Below, piece by piece: positions 9,288 through 18,262 of a stretch of 64,000 bases of DNA; position 1 is the first letter of the stretch, and each line of letters begins with the position of its first letter. A program made the translations under genes and the position numbers. The DNA is from Calothrix brevissima NIES-22 (GTDB lineage Bacteria > Cyanobacteriota > Cyanobacteriia > Cyanobacteriales > Nostocaceae), in assembly GCF_002367995.1 (NCBI RefSeq), contig NZ_AP018208.1:62001-126000 (forward strand), read 5' to 3'. Under the pieces are notes generated by a model, which was not told where the DNA came from, searched no databases, and saw only the letters and a program-made list of their open reading frames with translations.

Positions 9288-9752
9288 ATGCCCAAACCGT
9301 TAAATCCTAAGTGTCAGTTGTGCGCCAAGTTACCAACTGCTAAAGCTAAGGTACTGCATGGTAATGAAGGCGATGGATGCTGGAATCCGCGCATTTGCCA
9401 TAATCGCCGCTCATTCTACCGTAGTCGAACTGAAGACAATAAGAGCATCGATTCGATCGCAGTCGAACCACCTGCCACATATTTTGCTGTGCTGTATTTA
9501 TACAAAGAGCCGGGAGATAAACCATTACATGCATTGGGTGCTGAATTGTGGTTGGGGCAAAAACCGATTTGTCGGCTCGAACCTATTCACTGTTTTGGGC
9601 TGACTGCTGGCAAGATACGCACCTATACAGATAAGGTATTACAAGCATTCGCCAAAGAATATGGTGTTTCGCTGTATCAATATAAGGATATGTTTGAGAT
9701 TAGCCCTTGCCACTGTCCAGTGAGTCCTTGTCCGTTACATCCGGAGTCATAA
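9288..9752 (+). CDS. Hypothetical protein with zinc-finger-like cysteines
   Basis: This 154-residue protein starts MPKPLNPKCQLC. An upstream in-frame extension to 9243 is encoded by the heptamer repeat and is rejected. Cysteines form a CxxC (CQLC) near the N-terminus, then CWNPRIC, and a final CHCPVSPCPLH cluster, suggesting metal binding. The centre (YFAVLYLYKEPGDKPLHALGAELW) looks like a beta-rich domain. The next gene starts 2 bp after this stop. Function is not recognised; DNA-linked function is only a guess from the neighbouring recombinase. Confidence 0.65.
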   Translation: MPKPLNPKCQLCAKLPTAKAKVLHGNEGDGCWNPRICHNRRSFYRSRTEDNKSIDSIAVEPPATYFAVLYLYKEPGDKPLHALGAELWLGQKPICRLEPIHCFGLTAGKIRTYTDKVLQAFAKEYGVSLYQYKDMFEISPCHCPVSPCPLHPES

Positions 9753-9754
9753 AA

Positions 9755-10429
9755 ATGACTACATACCGTCAATTAACGATTTGGGATGTGCTTGATGAGA
9801 TTTCAGAAGCACCACCAAGTTCAACGCTTGCTCCGGTTTGGGAATGTTTGGATACGGAACTCCACAATTTATCTGTGGAAGCACAGTTAGAAACTGCTGC
9901 TGTTGCGTTTAATCAAATTGCAGATATTCTCAAATCTCGGGCGCTGATGCTGTTGCAAGATGTGCGCGATCGCAATAATCCTGACGGGCCGATTGTGGGC
10001 ACTGATATCTTTGCTGGGTTAGTGCGAACCACAATGCAGCTGGATTTGGATGATTTGATTGAACCTCCCATACCACAGACTTTCAAACCACATGGCCCCC
10101 ATCAGTTTTCAAATACTAACTCTAAAGGTGATTCGGTGGTAGCGCCTGTGGAGAAAGAGAAAGTTTTAGAAATGCTCTTAGAAGTCAAGAGTGTAGAAGA
10201 TGTTCACAAACTGGCGGGTGATGAAGATGTACACAAGTGGCAAAGTGCGATCACTCACTACCTTGCTGATATTAAAGATGAAATTTCGCTCCCTCAATTG
10301 CAACGTGCTTTGAAAATACCAATAGTAGAAGTTTGGTTAGGGTTAATATTAGGTGAGTTTACATTAGAGCAGAGAGGAGATTTTTATGAAATTAAAAATA
10401 TTTTTATTACTGTTAATACGGTAAAATAG
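9755..10429 (+). CDS. Hypothetical protein coupled to the upstream zinc-finger-like gene
   Basis: The 224-residue protein starts MTTYRQLTIWDVLDEI from an ATG with CGGAG upstream, 2 bp after the preceding stop, so translation is probably coupled. The first 100 residues look helical (LETAAVAFNQIADILKSRALMLL), followed by a Ser/Asn-rich linker and a C-terminal helical region. The C-terminus (IKNIFITVNTVK) may be slightly extended by drift. No domain is recognised; the tyrosine recombinase, four-helix protein and this pair all lie on one strand in a 2.7-kb run. Confidence 0.65.
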   Translation: MTTYRQLTIWDVLDEISEAPPSSTLAPVWECLDTELHNLSVEAQLETAAVAFNQIADILKSRALMLLQDVRDRNNPDGPIVGTDIFAGLVRTTMQLDLDDLIEPPIPQTFKPHGPHQFSNTNSKGDSVVAPVEKEKVLEMLLEVKSVEDVHKLAGDEDVHKWQSAITHYLADIKDEISLPQLQRALKIPIVEVWLGLILGEFTLEQRGDFYEIKNIFITVNTVK

Positions 10430-10509
10430 TAAATAGTAATTTATAGGTTTAACAGCTATAAAAACTTTATCAAATTTGGTAAAAATTTGCGTATTTACTA
10501 TTAGTAATA

Positions 10510-12619
10510 TCACAAATTTGAACGTAGGTTTGCAAAGTGCTCCCGGAGTGAACGATGAATAAATATATATCCTCCACCAACCTTCTGAAGAAAAATGCGT
10601 TCAGTTGCATAGTTTAAAAAATGAGCATAGTTCCAGGGAGTACATTGAGTTAGATAAGTAATAATTCGTAGAACAAAATGTTGTAAACAAGCTATTCCTG
10701 CTTTAGTGAAACCAAAGAATAACCCAGCAATAATGCCGGAAATAACTAGATTGATGTTGCTGATTTGATTTTGCAGAGTGCTTGAATTAGTGACTATTGA
10801 TAATAATTCTTTTGTTTGAAATGCCGCTGGTATACCTAATCCTACTACACCAATAATCGAAAAAAATATTGTATTCTTCAGAGATTGCCATATTCCTTCA
10901 TTGGGAATCATTGTTTTTTCTAAATTGGGTCCTTCAATTCCAAAAATAATGCCAATTAATAAGCCTACGATTAAAAAGACATTCATATTTGTAAATTTAT
11001 AGATTAATAGTCCTGCAACACCTCCACCAATAATTGATTTACTGAGATTTTTGATTGACCAGTTCAATGTCTCTAAAGGTTCTATTTCGCAAGAAACTTT
11101 TCCTATTGTTAAACCTGCCCAAATTGAACCGATTAAGGCATAAAATAGAGCAAGACTAGCTGCTAAAAAAAATCCCCAAATCATTGGAAATAATATACCA
11201 ATAGTCAACCATACAATTATCCCAATTAGTAATCCCCCAATTCCACCAAAACTTAAGCTGAACAACAGGGAATATAGTAATTTATCTTTTTTGCTTGGTA
11301 GCCAATTTGGCTGAATCCGTTCTATTAAAAAGATAGTTTGAGAATGATTCTCCATGTTCAGAGCTAACCATATTAACCATTTTTGGCTTAGAGTTTCTTG
11401 GTATGACAGGTCATATTTTGGGCTACTAGAATCTTTTATATTTGTTTTACGTCGAGAGAACATCCGCTCAATATAGCGATCAAACAAATCTTTGCGACGT
11501 TCTGCCAATGGCATCCTCGAGATTTGTTCAAGAGAAAACTTTTGATAGACGAGAGTCATAATATTGAGTGTCAAGGGTGATTTTGTCAATTCCTGTAACA
11601 CTGCATCTGTTTTCAAAGCTGCTCTTATACCTTTGAATTGATTAGAGCCAGCATCTGCTCTGCTAAAGATAGTCTTCAATTTGTTGATCAGTTAATGGTT
11701 GAACATAGATAGCTCCCTGAAATTGGAGACGGCTTTTGAGTGCTTCATAATCTTGAACACGACTGCATACAACTAGCTCTGTTTTTCCATATTGTTGAAT
11801 GAATTGATTGATAGCTTGAATACAGGAATCACGGAGATCGCTCCTTACTTCATCTAGTCCATCCAACATCAGCTTCAATTGTTCTGCATTAATCCACTGT
11901 CGACTAAGAGCTTTAGAGACGCGGTATTTTTCATTGAGTTCTTGAACTAACCAGTCAATAAAGGTCTGTCTTCCGCCTTTCCAGTTAGACAAGTTAAAAA
12001 TAATTGGAATGGGTAATGTATTATCCTGGTCAGCATGAGTAATCAGATCCTCAGCCAATTCCAACAGTGTTGTAGTTTTGCCGGAGCCAGGTTCTCCCAA
12101 AATTAAAAGCGTTCCACCTTTGCCCATTTCATTCAAGACATCAATAGCCCTTGTACCTGGAGCCAGATATTTGCGGAGTTGTTCTGGAGTTTCCCATACC
12201 ATACCCCAAGGATGAGCGATCGCATCCAACCTTTCCTCTAACCCCAACTCAATCCGTAACCTACCATGCAAAGATTTTTCTAACACTCCTTCAACCCAGT
12301 AGGTTCTTACTTTATCTAATAAAGCGTTTTCATCGTCTGGTCGTTGTCTACGCCGTTTTTGGGAACGGAAACCTTGCCGGAGTTCGTACCATGCAATGGG
12401 TAATTCTGCGGGATTTTGTCCAATTACTGGCAACCAACCAATACCTGGGTATTTTTGATCCCAATCATCTGCTAATACTTGCCGTGCTGTACGAACAGAG
12501 GTATACAAAGATTTACCGCGAGAATAGGCTTTGAGAAAGCATCTTAAGAAATGCGGTGCTACTTCATCGGGCAAGTTTTCGCGCATCACAATTACTTGCG
12601 GTATATGCAAAGTTGCCAT
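10510..12619 (-). pseudogene. CHAT-NACHT (STAND-type) ATPase, 5'-truncated and frameshifted
   Basis: Two overlapping reading frames together encode one protein. Part 1 (12619-11663) starts inside the end of a CHAT protease-like domain (IPQVIVMRENLPDEVAPHF, WLPVIGQNPAE), then a NACHT NTPase with Walker A GEPGSGKTT and Walker B LMLDGLDEV. Part 2 (11679-10510) continues with the end of the NACHT region and a domain of at least six membrane segments. One extra T in CTTTAGC near 11662-11668 causes the shift; without it the junction would read EDYLSRADAG. The CHAT N-terminus is cut by the Tn7-like element end at 12624. Such proteins are thought to act in signalling or abortive defence. This copy is probably inactive unless +1 frameshifting rescues it. 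Confidence 0.8.
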
Positions 12620-12623
12620 TTGC

Positions 12624-12697
12624 TGTCACTGTAAGCATAAGATGAGCAACTTGCTCAGTTTATGCTTTCATGCGCGGGTTGTTCATCTTATGCTTAC
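12624..12697. repeat. Left end of the Tn7-like element, three transposase-binding-like sites
   Basis: Three copies of a 19-bp motif are visible. Site 1 at 12631-12649 (GTAAGCATAAGATGAGCAA) faces outward as expected for a terminal site. Sites 2 (12651-12669, TTGCTCAGTTTATGCTTTC) and 3 (12679-12697, TTGTTCATCTTATGCTTAC) are in the opposite orientation, matching the right-end sites. Sites 1 and 2 nearly form a palindrome. Confidence 0.75.
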
Positions 12698-12704
12698 AAA
12701 AAGG

Positions 12705-13227
12705 AAAGGGAAGCACCGTCCATGTGATTTGAATCATGTCTTGACCAAACGGTCACGAAATACTTCGTAACCCCATAGGACAACATATAGTTCAAAGCTA
12801 TAAATGGTCTGTGTAAAACCTCAAAATTTAAGTACAGCAAGCAATAGGGCTTTTGTGGTTCATTTGTATGCAATGCAGCGAACAGAGCCTTTAAAACTGA
12901 GTCTAGATGCGATCGCTTGATCACTTAATTTGTAACTAAAACTGTTTTTGAACCATATTATTGGCGTTTTGAACCATATCTTGACCGAATGTTGAAAATT
13001 TTAGCTCTCAAGAATGTGTCTCAATCTGGTTTTTTTACAAAATGCATAAATAAAACTTTTGGTGACATTATGGTTCACATTTAAAACACACGGACATGAT
13101 TTGATTCATAGCATGAGGTGATGGATTGGCTCTTAAGCTTGAAATTCCGTTAACTTTTGGTCACGCTATGGTTCAAAATTTGGTCACGCGGGGGGTAAAA
13201 TCACAGTCCAGTAGCTCAGGTCTGGGT
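12705..13227. repeat. Non-coding region with dispersed GAACCATA...TGACC repeats
   Basis: No gene is seen between the left end and TniQ. A second repeat family, TTTTGAACCATANNNTGACC, recurs at 12728-12749, 12946-12966 and 12967-12988 on the plus strand, at 13058-13079 and 13155-13178 on the minus strand, and in a degenerate form at 13100-13119. It differs from the 19-bp end motif. It could be left-end transposase sites, operators or the end of another element. Confidence 0.55.
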
Positions 13228-14145
13228 TCAACTGATTACACTCGGCATGATCGAGAGAATTTCCAAACCCTCAACAGGGTTAATTCCCAGCTTGTAACAC
13301 CACCTTAAAAACGTAGTGAGAGTAGGTTTTCGCCAATATTTAGCTAGCGGAGTATGGTTATAAGAAGAAGTCTCACTAAGTGTTGGCAGAGCGGCGAAAA
13401 TCTGTCCGACAGATTGAGCAGCCCACTTGTCCCAATCGAACCGAGATCCGTGAGATTTAGCAGTATTATCGAAAAACCGACCCAGCCATGCATTACAAGC
13501 ACAACAATAACCAAGAGAATGACAATCTAGATTGAGAAATTTTTGAAAACAACCACAGTACAAGCAGCGCAATTGTAGGTAACGTTGGTGAACTGGACAA
13601 ACACTAACAGCTTCTATTGTCCACAACAAAGGGTGATAAATAGGTTTTCCAGCTTCACGCCAGTCTTGATAACAACCAGGACACCAACGTTGTTCAGTAT
13701 GGAAAATATGATTGAAGTTAAGCCGCCAGGAATGCCATTGGAGTAAAGTCAGAAAACTCAGATCCCGCCTAGCAGTTAATTTTTCAACGATGGCAACTAC
13801 CTTTGAAACATGTTGCGTTCGGTCTAACCAAAATTTAGCAGACTGCTGTTGTAAAAGTGCAGGCTCCCGATGCCAAGCATTGATGAGCATTTTGATAGCA
13901 TCATCAGCTTTCAACAAATCTGGTGGTTGGTTGCTTTGGATAAATAACGGCGTAATTTTATAGCGAATTAAACTAGCAACCTCGACACCATGTGCAGCAG
14001 CCAAGCGCTGTAAGTAACTAGTAAAACTTTCAACTGTGGGTGTACCAAAACCTATTGGTTGAAGAGAGTAAAGATGACTGCGTTTTGGAAGTTGGTTCAT
14101 TGTTAAGTCCCAAGACTCATAATTAGCCAAACTTTCAACCGACAT
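13228..14145 (-). CDS. tniQ: TniQ family transposition target-selection protein
   Basis: The 305-residue protein starts at the ATG at 14145, preceded by GGAGGTGG; the start lies inside the end of tnsC (11-bp overlap), which implies coupled translation. The N-terminal TniQ signature (LPKRSHLYSLQPIGFGTPTVESFTSYLQRLAAAHG) is clear. It is followed by a zinc-ribbon region with CPGC (about residue 160), CPVH, CLYCGC and CCAC. TniQ/TnsD proteins link TnsC to the target DNA or to a CRISPR complex. At 305 residues it is shorter than classical TnsD, so its target is unknown. Confidence 0.9.
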   Translation of the reverse strand: MSVESLANYESWDLTMNQLPKRSHLYSLQPIGFGTPTVESFTSYLQRLAAAHGVEVASLIRYKITPLFIQSNQPPDLLKADDAIKMLINAWHREPALLQQQSAKFWLDRTQHVSKVVAIVEKLTARRDLSFLTLLQWHSWRLNFNHIFHTEQRWCPGCYQDWREAGKPIYHPLLWTIEAVSVCPVHQRYLQLRCLYCGCFQKFLNLDCHSLGYCCACNAWLGRFFDNTAKSHGSRFDWDKWAAQSVGQIFAALPTLSETSSYNHTPLAKYWRKPTLTTFLRWCYKLGINPVEGLEILSIMPSVIS

Positions 14146-15241
14146 TTTCACCACCTCCAACAGGACGACGTTGAGGTTTAGTGTTACCAGTAGCAGAACG
14201 ACGAGATTGAGTTTTGGTTGTCTGGGATGTGCTATGTGTAACTGACACCTGATGAGATTCCAAACCCAAAGCAATTCTCAAAGCGGAACTATCCGAGGTC
14301 AACTCAAGTTGCTTTTCTCCCAATCTTGTTTCATTGACGATAATTATGCATTGTTCATGAGAGTAAGCAGAAGATATAAGGTGCGACAGAGTGAGAGTTT
14401 TAGCTCCCTGGTGTAACGCCGTTGCCAATGCTTGAGATAACCAATCTTTGAGAATACCGACACAACCGAAACTGCGTTCGTAGCAAAAATCCCAGTATTG
14501 AAGTAAATCAGGCTCTTCCTCAAAAGGTAAATGACGTTGGAAAGTTTGAACAACACCTCTGAAAGCTTTTAAATCTTCTTCATTCTCAGCTTTGTACCGT
14601 TCAAAATGAATATCCAAGCTGCGTCTGCATAACTGGGCACTCAAGTTACGAAGTATTAACAAGTCATAAGTACCTGCTAGTACAAATTTGACCCCAGTCA
14701 GGTTTGCTAGGGACTTAATACAGTCCGTCTGGTCACGTAATTTGCGTCCACTGGCAACTTTACTGAGATTTTGTGCTTCATCAATGCAAAAAACTTTCAG
14801 ACGACGATGTTTAAGTGCAGCTTCTAATGATGTTTTCAACTTCAAATTAGTGATTCGACCAGAACCAGGTAACTGAATGCATGGGTCTTGGAGAACGCCC
14901 AGAGCACGTAGATAAAAATCTTTCCAATCAAAATTACTAAATTCAGGGGTAGCTACTTCGATATTAGCGATAGGAATAAAACCTTTATCTAGCTCCATTT
15001 CTTTTTGAAAAGAACCTAGTAACTTTTGTGTGATGCGACGTAATAATGTGGTTTTCCCTACACCTGTTGGGCCAAATAAAAATATTAAAGAAAAGAACGC
15101 TGGGTCATCAATTGCATTTTTGAGTTTCTCTGCTGCTCTTAATAATTTGGGATGTGCCATTGTATATTGCTGAAAATAAGCAATTTTGTCAGCAATAGGT
15201 AGAGTTAGTAATTCTTGAGGAAAGCTATAATCATGTGCCAT
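14135..15241 (-). CDS. tnsC: TnsC-type AAA+ transposition regulator
   Basis: The 368-residue protein has Walker A GPTGVGKTT (about residues 57-65) and Walker B VFCIDEAQN (about 170-178), the usual layout of TnsC/TniB ATPases that polymerise on DNA and activate TnsB. Its ATG overlaps the stop of the tnsAB gene (TAATG), and its 3' end overlaps tniQ, so the three genes form one operon. The C-terminal 50 residues are Ser/Thr/Arg-rich and probably disordered; in relatives this tail contacts the transposase. Length and motifs look intact. Confidence 0.92.
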   Translation of the reverse strand: MAHDYSFPQELLTLPIADKIAYFQQYTMAHPKLLRAAEKLKNAIDDPAFFSLIFLFGPTGVGKTTLLRRITQKLLGSFQKEMELDKGFIPIANIEVATPEFSNFDWKDFYLRALGVLQDPCIQLPGSGRITNLKLKTSLEAALKHRRLKVFCIDEAQNLSKVASGRKLRDQTDCIKSLANLTGVKFVLAGTYDLLILRNLSAQLCRRSLDIHFERYKAENEEDLKAFRGVVQTFQRHLPFEEEPDLLQYWDFCYERSFGCVGILKDWLSQALATALHQGAKTLTLSHLISSAYSHEQCIIIVNETRLGEKQLELTSDSSALRIALGLESHQVSVTHSTSQTTKTQSRRSATGNTKPQRRPVGGGENVG

Positions 15242-18069
15242 TAGAACTCTCCATAATATTCAAGGGTTTCTGTGGCATATGCACTTAAATGGCTGACTCT
15301 TTCACAATTTTTATCTTCATTAGTCGAGTCATTTTCTGGAGAATCATTATTTTCTGCTGCCGGAAATTCTCCTACATGTAAACTTGGTTCGGGGAGGAAA
15401 TTATTTTGAATCATTTTGTGAACTTTTTCATGTTCAGCATCGCGCAAGCGTTGTTTGAGAATAGCGCCTTCTTGAGCATGTTTTGAGTTTAAAAATTCTA
15501 CTAGTTCTCTATCATTGATTGTTAACTTTCGCCCATAATTGCGTTGGCGCTGATTAAGTTCTGCACTGACGAGCCGGATTTCTTTTTCGGAACGTCCTTG
15601 GAAGTATTGATAGTAAGAAGAAATGCATTTGACCCACTGTCCTTGTGCCAGTGCATAGGCAATTCCTGCATTCCAAGGGTCGTAACGAACCCACAGCATT
15701 GATTTCTCGATTTCTGGGTCACGGAATACATCTGCCCAGTAATAAATATTGTGTATTTTGACACCCTTTCCTGGCTGAACTTTACGCTTTCGTTGATCGG
15801 GTGCTGGTAGAGTCAGAATCTGGAATAATTCGTCATTTGCCACTCTTCGGTGTAAGCGACTTCCACCTGTTGCTAGTCCAGTGACAAAAGCATCATGGGG
15901 ACTAGTACCTAATGCCGGATGCAATCGTTGGTCATAAACTGAATATGCCCATTCGCAAAAGGCAGAGTACAGTTGTTCTAATGTCCAAATTGCTAATCTT
16001 TCTGGACTGACAGATTTGGTGACTTGACGGTGAAGGCGTTTGATTTGGGTGTTACCTTGCAACTCATGAATAAACTGCGTATTCGCGGTGCCAAATAGTC
16101 TTTCAACAATTGAACCAAACCGAGCATATGCTGGCGGGCGATACTTCAGCGTGCAAGTATAAGATGCTAATAATTGTTCAAAATAGTGACTGTGAAATTC
16201 TTTTCCGTTATCGACAACAATATTTTGCGGAAACCGTCCAAATCTGGCGACGCATATGCGAATTACCATCATACAATCACGGTAGCTTGGCTCATCGAAG
16301 GTCAGGTAAACTGATAAAATTCTTCGACTATATGCATCAACCATAAAGGTTGCCCAAGGACGACCTAAATTGTGATGAATTGAGTTGTTTGTAGCAATAT
16401 AACAATTAGTTAGAGATTCGAGGGAACTGACTAATTCAATGTCAATTTGAGTATGGTCAATATGGACAATCTCGAAGGGACGACTACCATGTTGTGGAGT
16501 AGTTTGCTCTAATTCCCAATAAAATGGTTCTTCGGCAATAGCGGCTCGATTACCAAGACGTTTTCTGGTTTGATTGTGCCCGCTTCGTTGTTTAATCGCT
16601 TGGCAAAATGTGATTCTCGATGGTGGTTTCAATGGGGGTTCATGGTTTTGGCACGCTAAGACAAATGCCTCGTAAACCCGTAATTTTCTGCGTTGTTTGG
16701 GTGTTTCATAATGCTCTATGATAAATTCGAGCATAAATTCTTGGGTTTGAGAATCAATTTTGGGAGTACGATTGCCTTTACTTTTATGCTTGGGCAGTAA
16801 TCCCAGGTATCCATGACCATAGATGAGTAAGGCTTTTTGGTATTGAGTACGCCAACGACGGACTGTGCTGCTTGGATATGCTCTCGGATTATCTCCTAAG
16901 TATGGTTGTATTAAATTGTAGCGACGGTTGGCTTCGATAATATCTTCACAAGTTGCATGTTTAATAATTTCCGTCGCTGCTGCTTTAATATTTGAGGTTT
17001 GTGTTGTCTCAACTCCCACAATTTTACCTGTATCAATCAATGCTGTGAATGCTGCATTTGGTAGTTCTATAAGTTTGCCATCTGCACGTAATAATCCAGT
17101 AGTAGTCGTCCCAGTATTTACTATTTCCCATGACTCTCCATCCCAATAAATATTAGTACCTACTGCTATTTGGAGTAATATTTGATTACTAGTTTGGGTT
17201 TTTGACTCGATTGAGTTAAGATGCTCATAAGATAAAGCAACATCTTGGTTAATAAATACGAGTACGGTTTCTGGTTGTGAGAGTTTGACTTGATTCAGTT
17301 CTACGTAAAGTTTATCTGTGGCTATTAACCAATAAAGAACATCGGGATTTATTTCTTCTATTTGTAACAGTTCTGCCAGGGTTATTCCTGGATAATTTTT
17401 TACCGTGGCTCTAATCAAGCTAGGCTCGGTTTCGTCTAGAATTTCTGATGAGTATCCGAAATAATCTGATAGCCAAATTAGATTTTGTTGAAACTTCCAA
17501 TTAATCAAAGCATCTGACCATACGTGAAAGTCTAAGCCTTGAAGACGAGCGTATTCTTCACCTGGGGGACAATGCCATTTGCCATCTGGGCTTTTGCAAT
17601 AGCGATTTGGGTTCAATTCGGTCAGCTTGTTGAGTTCTAGTTCGGTTTTGCATTCCTCCCAAAAAGCTGAATCTGTCCGAATTATAAAGAAATCGGGTGT
17701 GTACTGGTGTCTGTTTTTTCGCCCGTTTTTGCTTTGATAGACTAATTCTATTGCTGGCGGTTGGTCGTAATATTCGAGTACAGATGGGTCATGTTCTAGT
17801 TCATAAATACGTGCTAATTCGTTATGATGGCTCTCAAATTGAATAGTCACTCCCATTTTTCTTGAGGGGTAACTGCCACATACGTTTTTTCTTGCCCCGG
17901 TTACTCGACGAGATGGGTTGGCGCTGCGAATCTCCTCAATTATTGCCTGCGCTGCTTGACTGAGGTCTTGTTGACGGCACCAGTTGTTAAATTCTTGCTT
18001 GCCAAGCATAATTTTAGGTGAGGAGAGAGTGTTGCTTGCCAATGTCTCTCCTACTGTTGATCTCAGCAC
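15241..18069 (-). CDS. tnsAB: TnsA-TnsB fusion transposase
   Basis: The 942-residue protein joins a TnsA-like endonuclease to a TnsB-like DDE transposase. In the TnsA part, catalytic residues fit E84 (SHHNE), D126 (YTPDF) and K141 (EECK). In the TnsB part the DDE triad fits D538 (HIDHTQID), D620 (VVDNGKEF) and E656 (VERLFG), followed by an Arg/Lys-rich C-terminal tail. TnsA cleaves the 5' ends and TnsB the 3' ends, giving cut-and-paste movement. The longest frame starts at GTG 18069; TTG 18042 has AGGAGAG at good spacing and may be the true start. The gene lies just inside the right end and leads the operon. Confidence 0.93.
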   Translation of the reverse strand: MLRSTVGETLASNTLSSPKIMLGKQEFNNWCRQQDLSQAAQAIIEEIRSANPSRRVTGARKNVCGSYPSRKMGVTIQFESHHNELARIYELEHDPSVLEYYDQPPAIELVYQSKNGRKNRHQYTPDFFIIRTDSAFWEECKTELELNKLTELNPNRYCKSPDGKWHCPPGEEYARLQGLDFHVWSDALINWKFQQNLIWLSDYFGYSSEILDETEPSLIRATVKNYPGITLAELLQIEEINPDVLYWLIATDKLYVELNQVKLSQPETVLVFINQDVALSYEHLNSIESKTQTSNQILLQIAVGTNIYWDGESWEIVNTGTTTTGLLRADGKLIELPNAAFTALIDTGKIVGVETTQTSNIKAAATEIIKHATCEDIIEANRRYNLIQPYLGDNPRAYPSSTVRRWRTQYQKALLIYGHGYLGLLPKHKSKGNRTPKIDSQTQEFMLEFIIEHYETPKQRRKLRVYEAFVLACQNHEPPLKPPSRITFCQAIKQRSGHNQTRKRLGNRAAIAEEPFYWELEQTTPQHGSRPFEIVHIDHTQIDIELVSSLESLTNCYIATNNSIHHNLGRPWATFMVDAYSRRILSVYLTFDEPSYRDCMMVIRICVARFGRFPQNIVVDNGKEFHSHYFEQLLASYTCTLKYRPPAYARFGSIVERLFGTANTQFIHELQGNTQIKRLHRQVTKSVSPERLAIWTLEQLYSAFCEWAYSVYDQRLHPALGTSPHDAFVTGLATGGSRLHRRVANDELFQILTLPAPDQRKRKVQPGKGVKIHNIYYWADVFRDPEIEKSMLWVRYDPWNAGIAYALAQGQWVKCISSYYQYFQGRSEKEIRLVSAELNQRQRNYGRKLTINDRELVEFLNSKHAQEGAILKQRLRDAEHEKVHKMIQNNFLPEPSLHVGEFPAAENNDSPENDSTNEDKNCERVSHLSAYATETLEYYGEF

Positions 18070-18105
18070 AATGCTGTATATTTATGAACAAAGTGTTGAA
18101 AATGT

Positions 18106-18262
18106 TTGCGCAACTTATACTTTCTCAATCATATTTTTGCTCAACTTATACTTTCAAGACTCGTGGATTTGCTTGTTACTCCTGACGAAATTAATACTGT
18201 TTCCAGCAATCTGTTGCTCAACTTATGCTTTCACAGTTGCTCATCTTATGATTACAGTGACA
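18106..18262. repeat. Right end of the Tn7-like element, four transposase-binding-like sites
   Basis: Four 19-bp sites in the same orientation lie at 18106-18124, 18137-18155, 18214-18232 and 18237-18255. The inner three read TTGCKCAACTTATRCTTTC and the terminal one TTGCTCATCTTATGATTAC. The element ends in AGTGACA at 18262. A multi-site right end next to the tnsA part is the usual Tn7-type arrangement. Confidence 0.82.

Larger units (their letters stand above)
12624..18262 (-). mobile_element. Tn7-like transposon (TnsAB-TnsC-TniQ) without CRISPR effector
   Basis: Both termini carry the same inverted sequence: TGTCACTGTAAGCATAAG at 12624 and its near complement ending TTACAGTGACA at 18262. 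Inside are, in order on the minus strand, a TnsA-TnsB fusion, TnsC and TniQ, each overlapping the next. The element is only 5.6 kb and has no cargo gene; about 520 bp between TniQ and the left end is non-coding. The 5 bp next to each end differ (TTTGC and GCGAT), so no target duplication is seen. Elements with TnsAB fusions include type I-B CRISPR-associated transposons, but no Cas gene or repeat array is present here. Confidence 0.85.

Noticed and set aside
12531-12770. 79-codon plus-strand frame across the left transposon end
   Set aside because: It spans the end repeats and the truncated CHAT-NACHT gene in antisense; no support for coding.
13228-14274. TniQ start at 14274
   Set aside because: The extra residues lie inside tnsC in another frame and are not protein-like; ATG 14145 has a strong GGAGGTGG site.
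18106-18262. Upstream extension of the AAA+ frame into the transposon
   Set aside because: The sequence consists of transposase-binding sites; the open frame is accidental.
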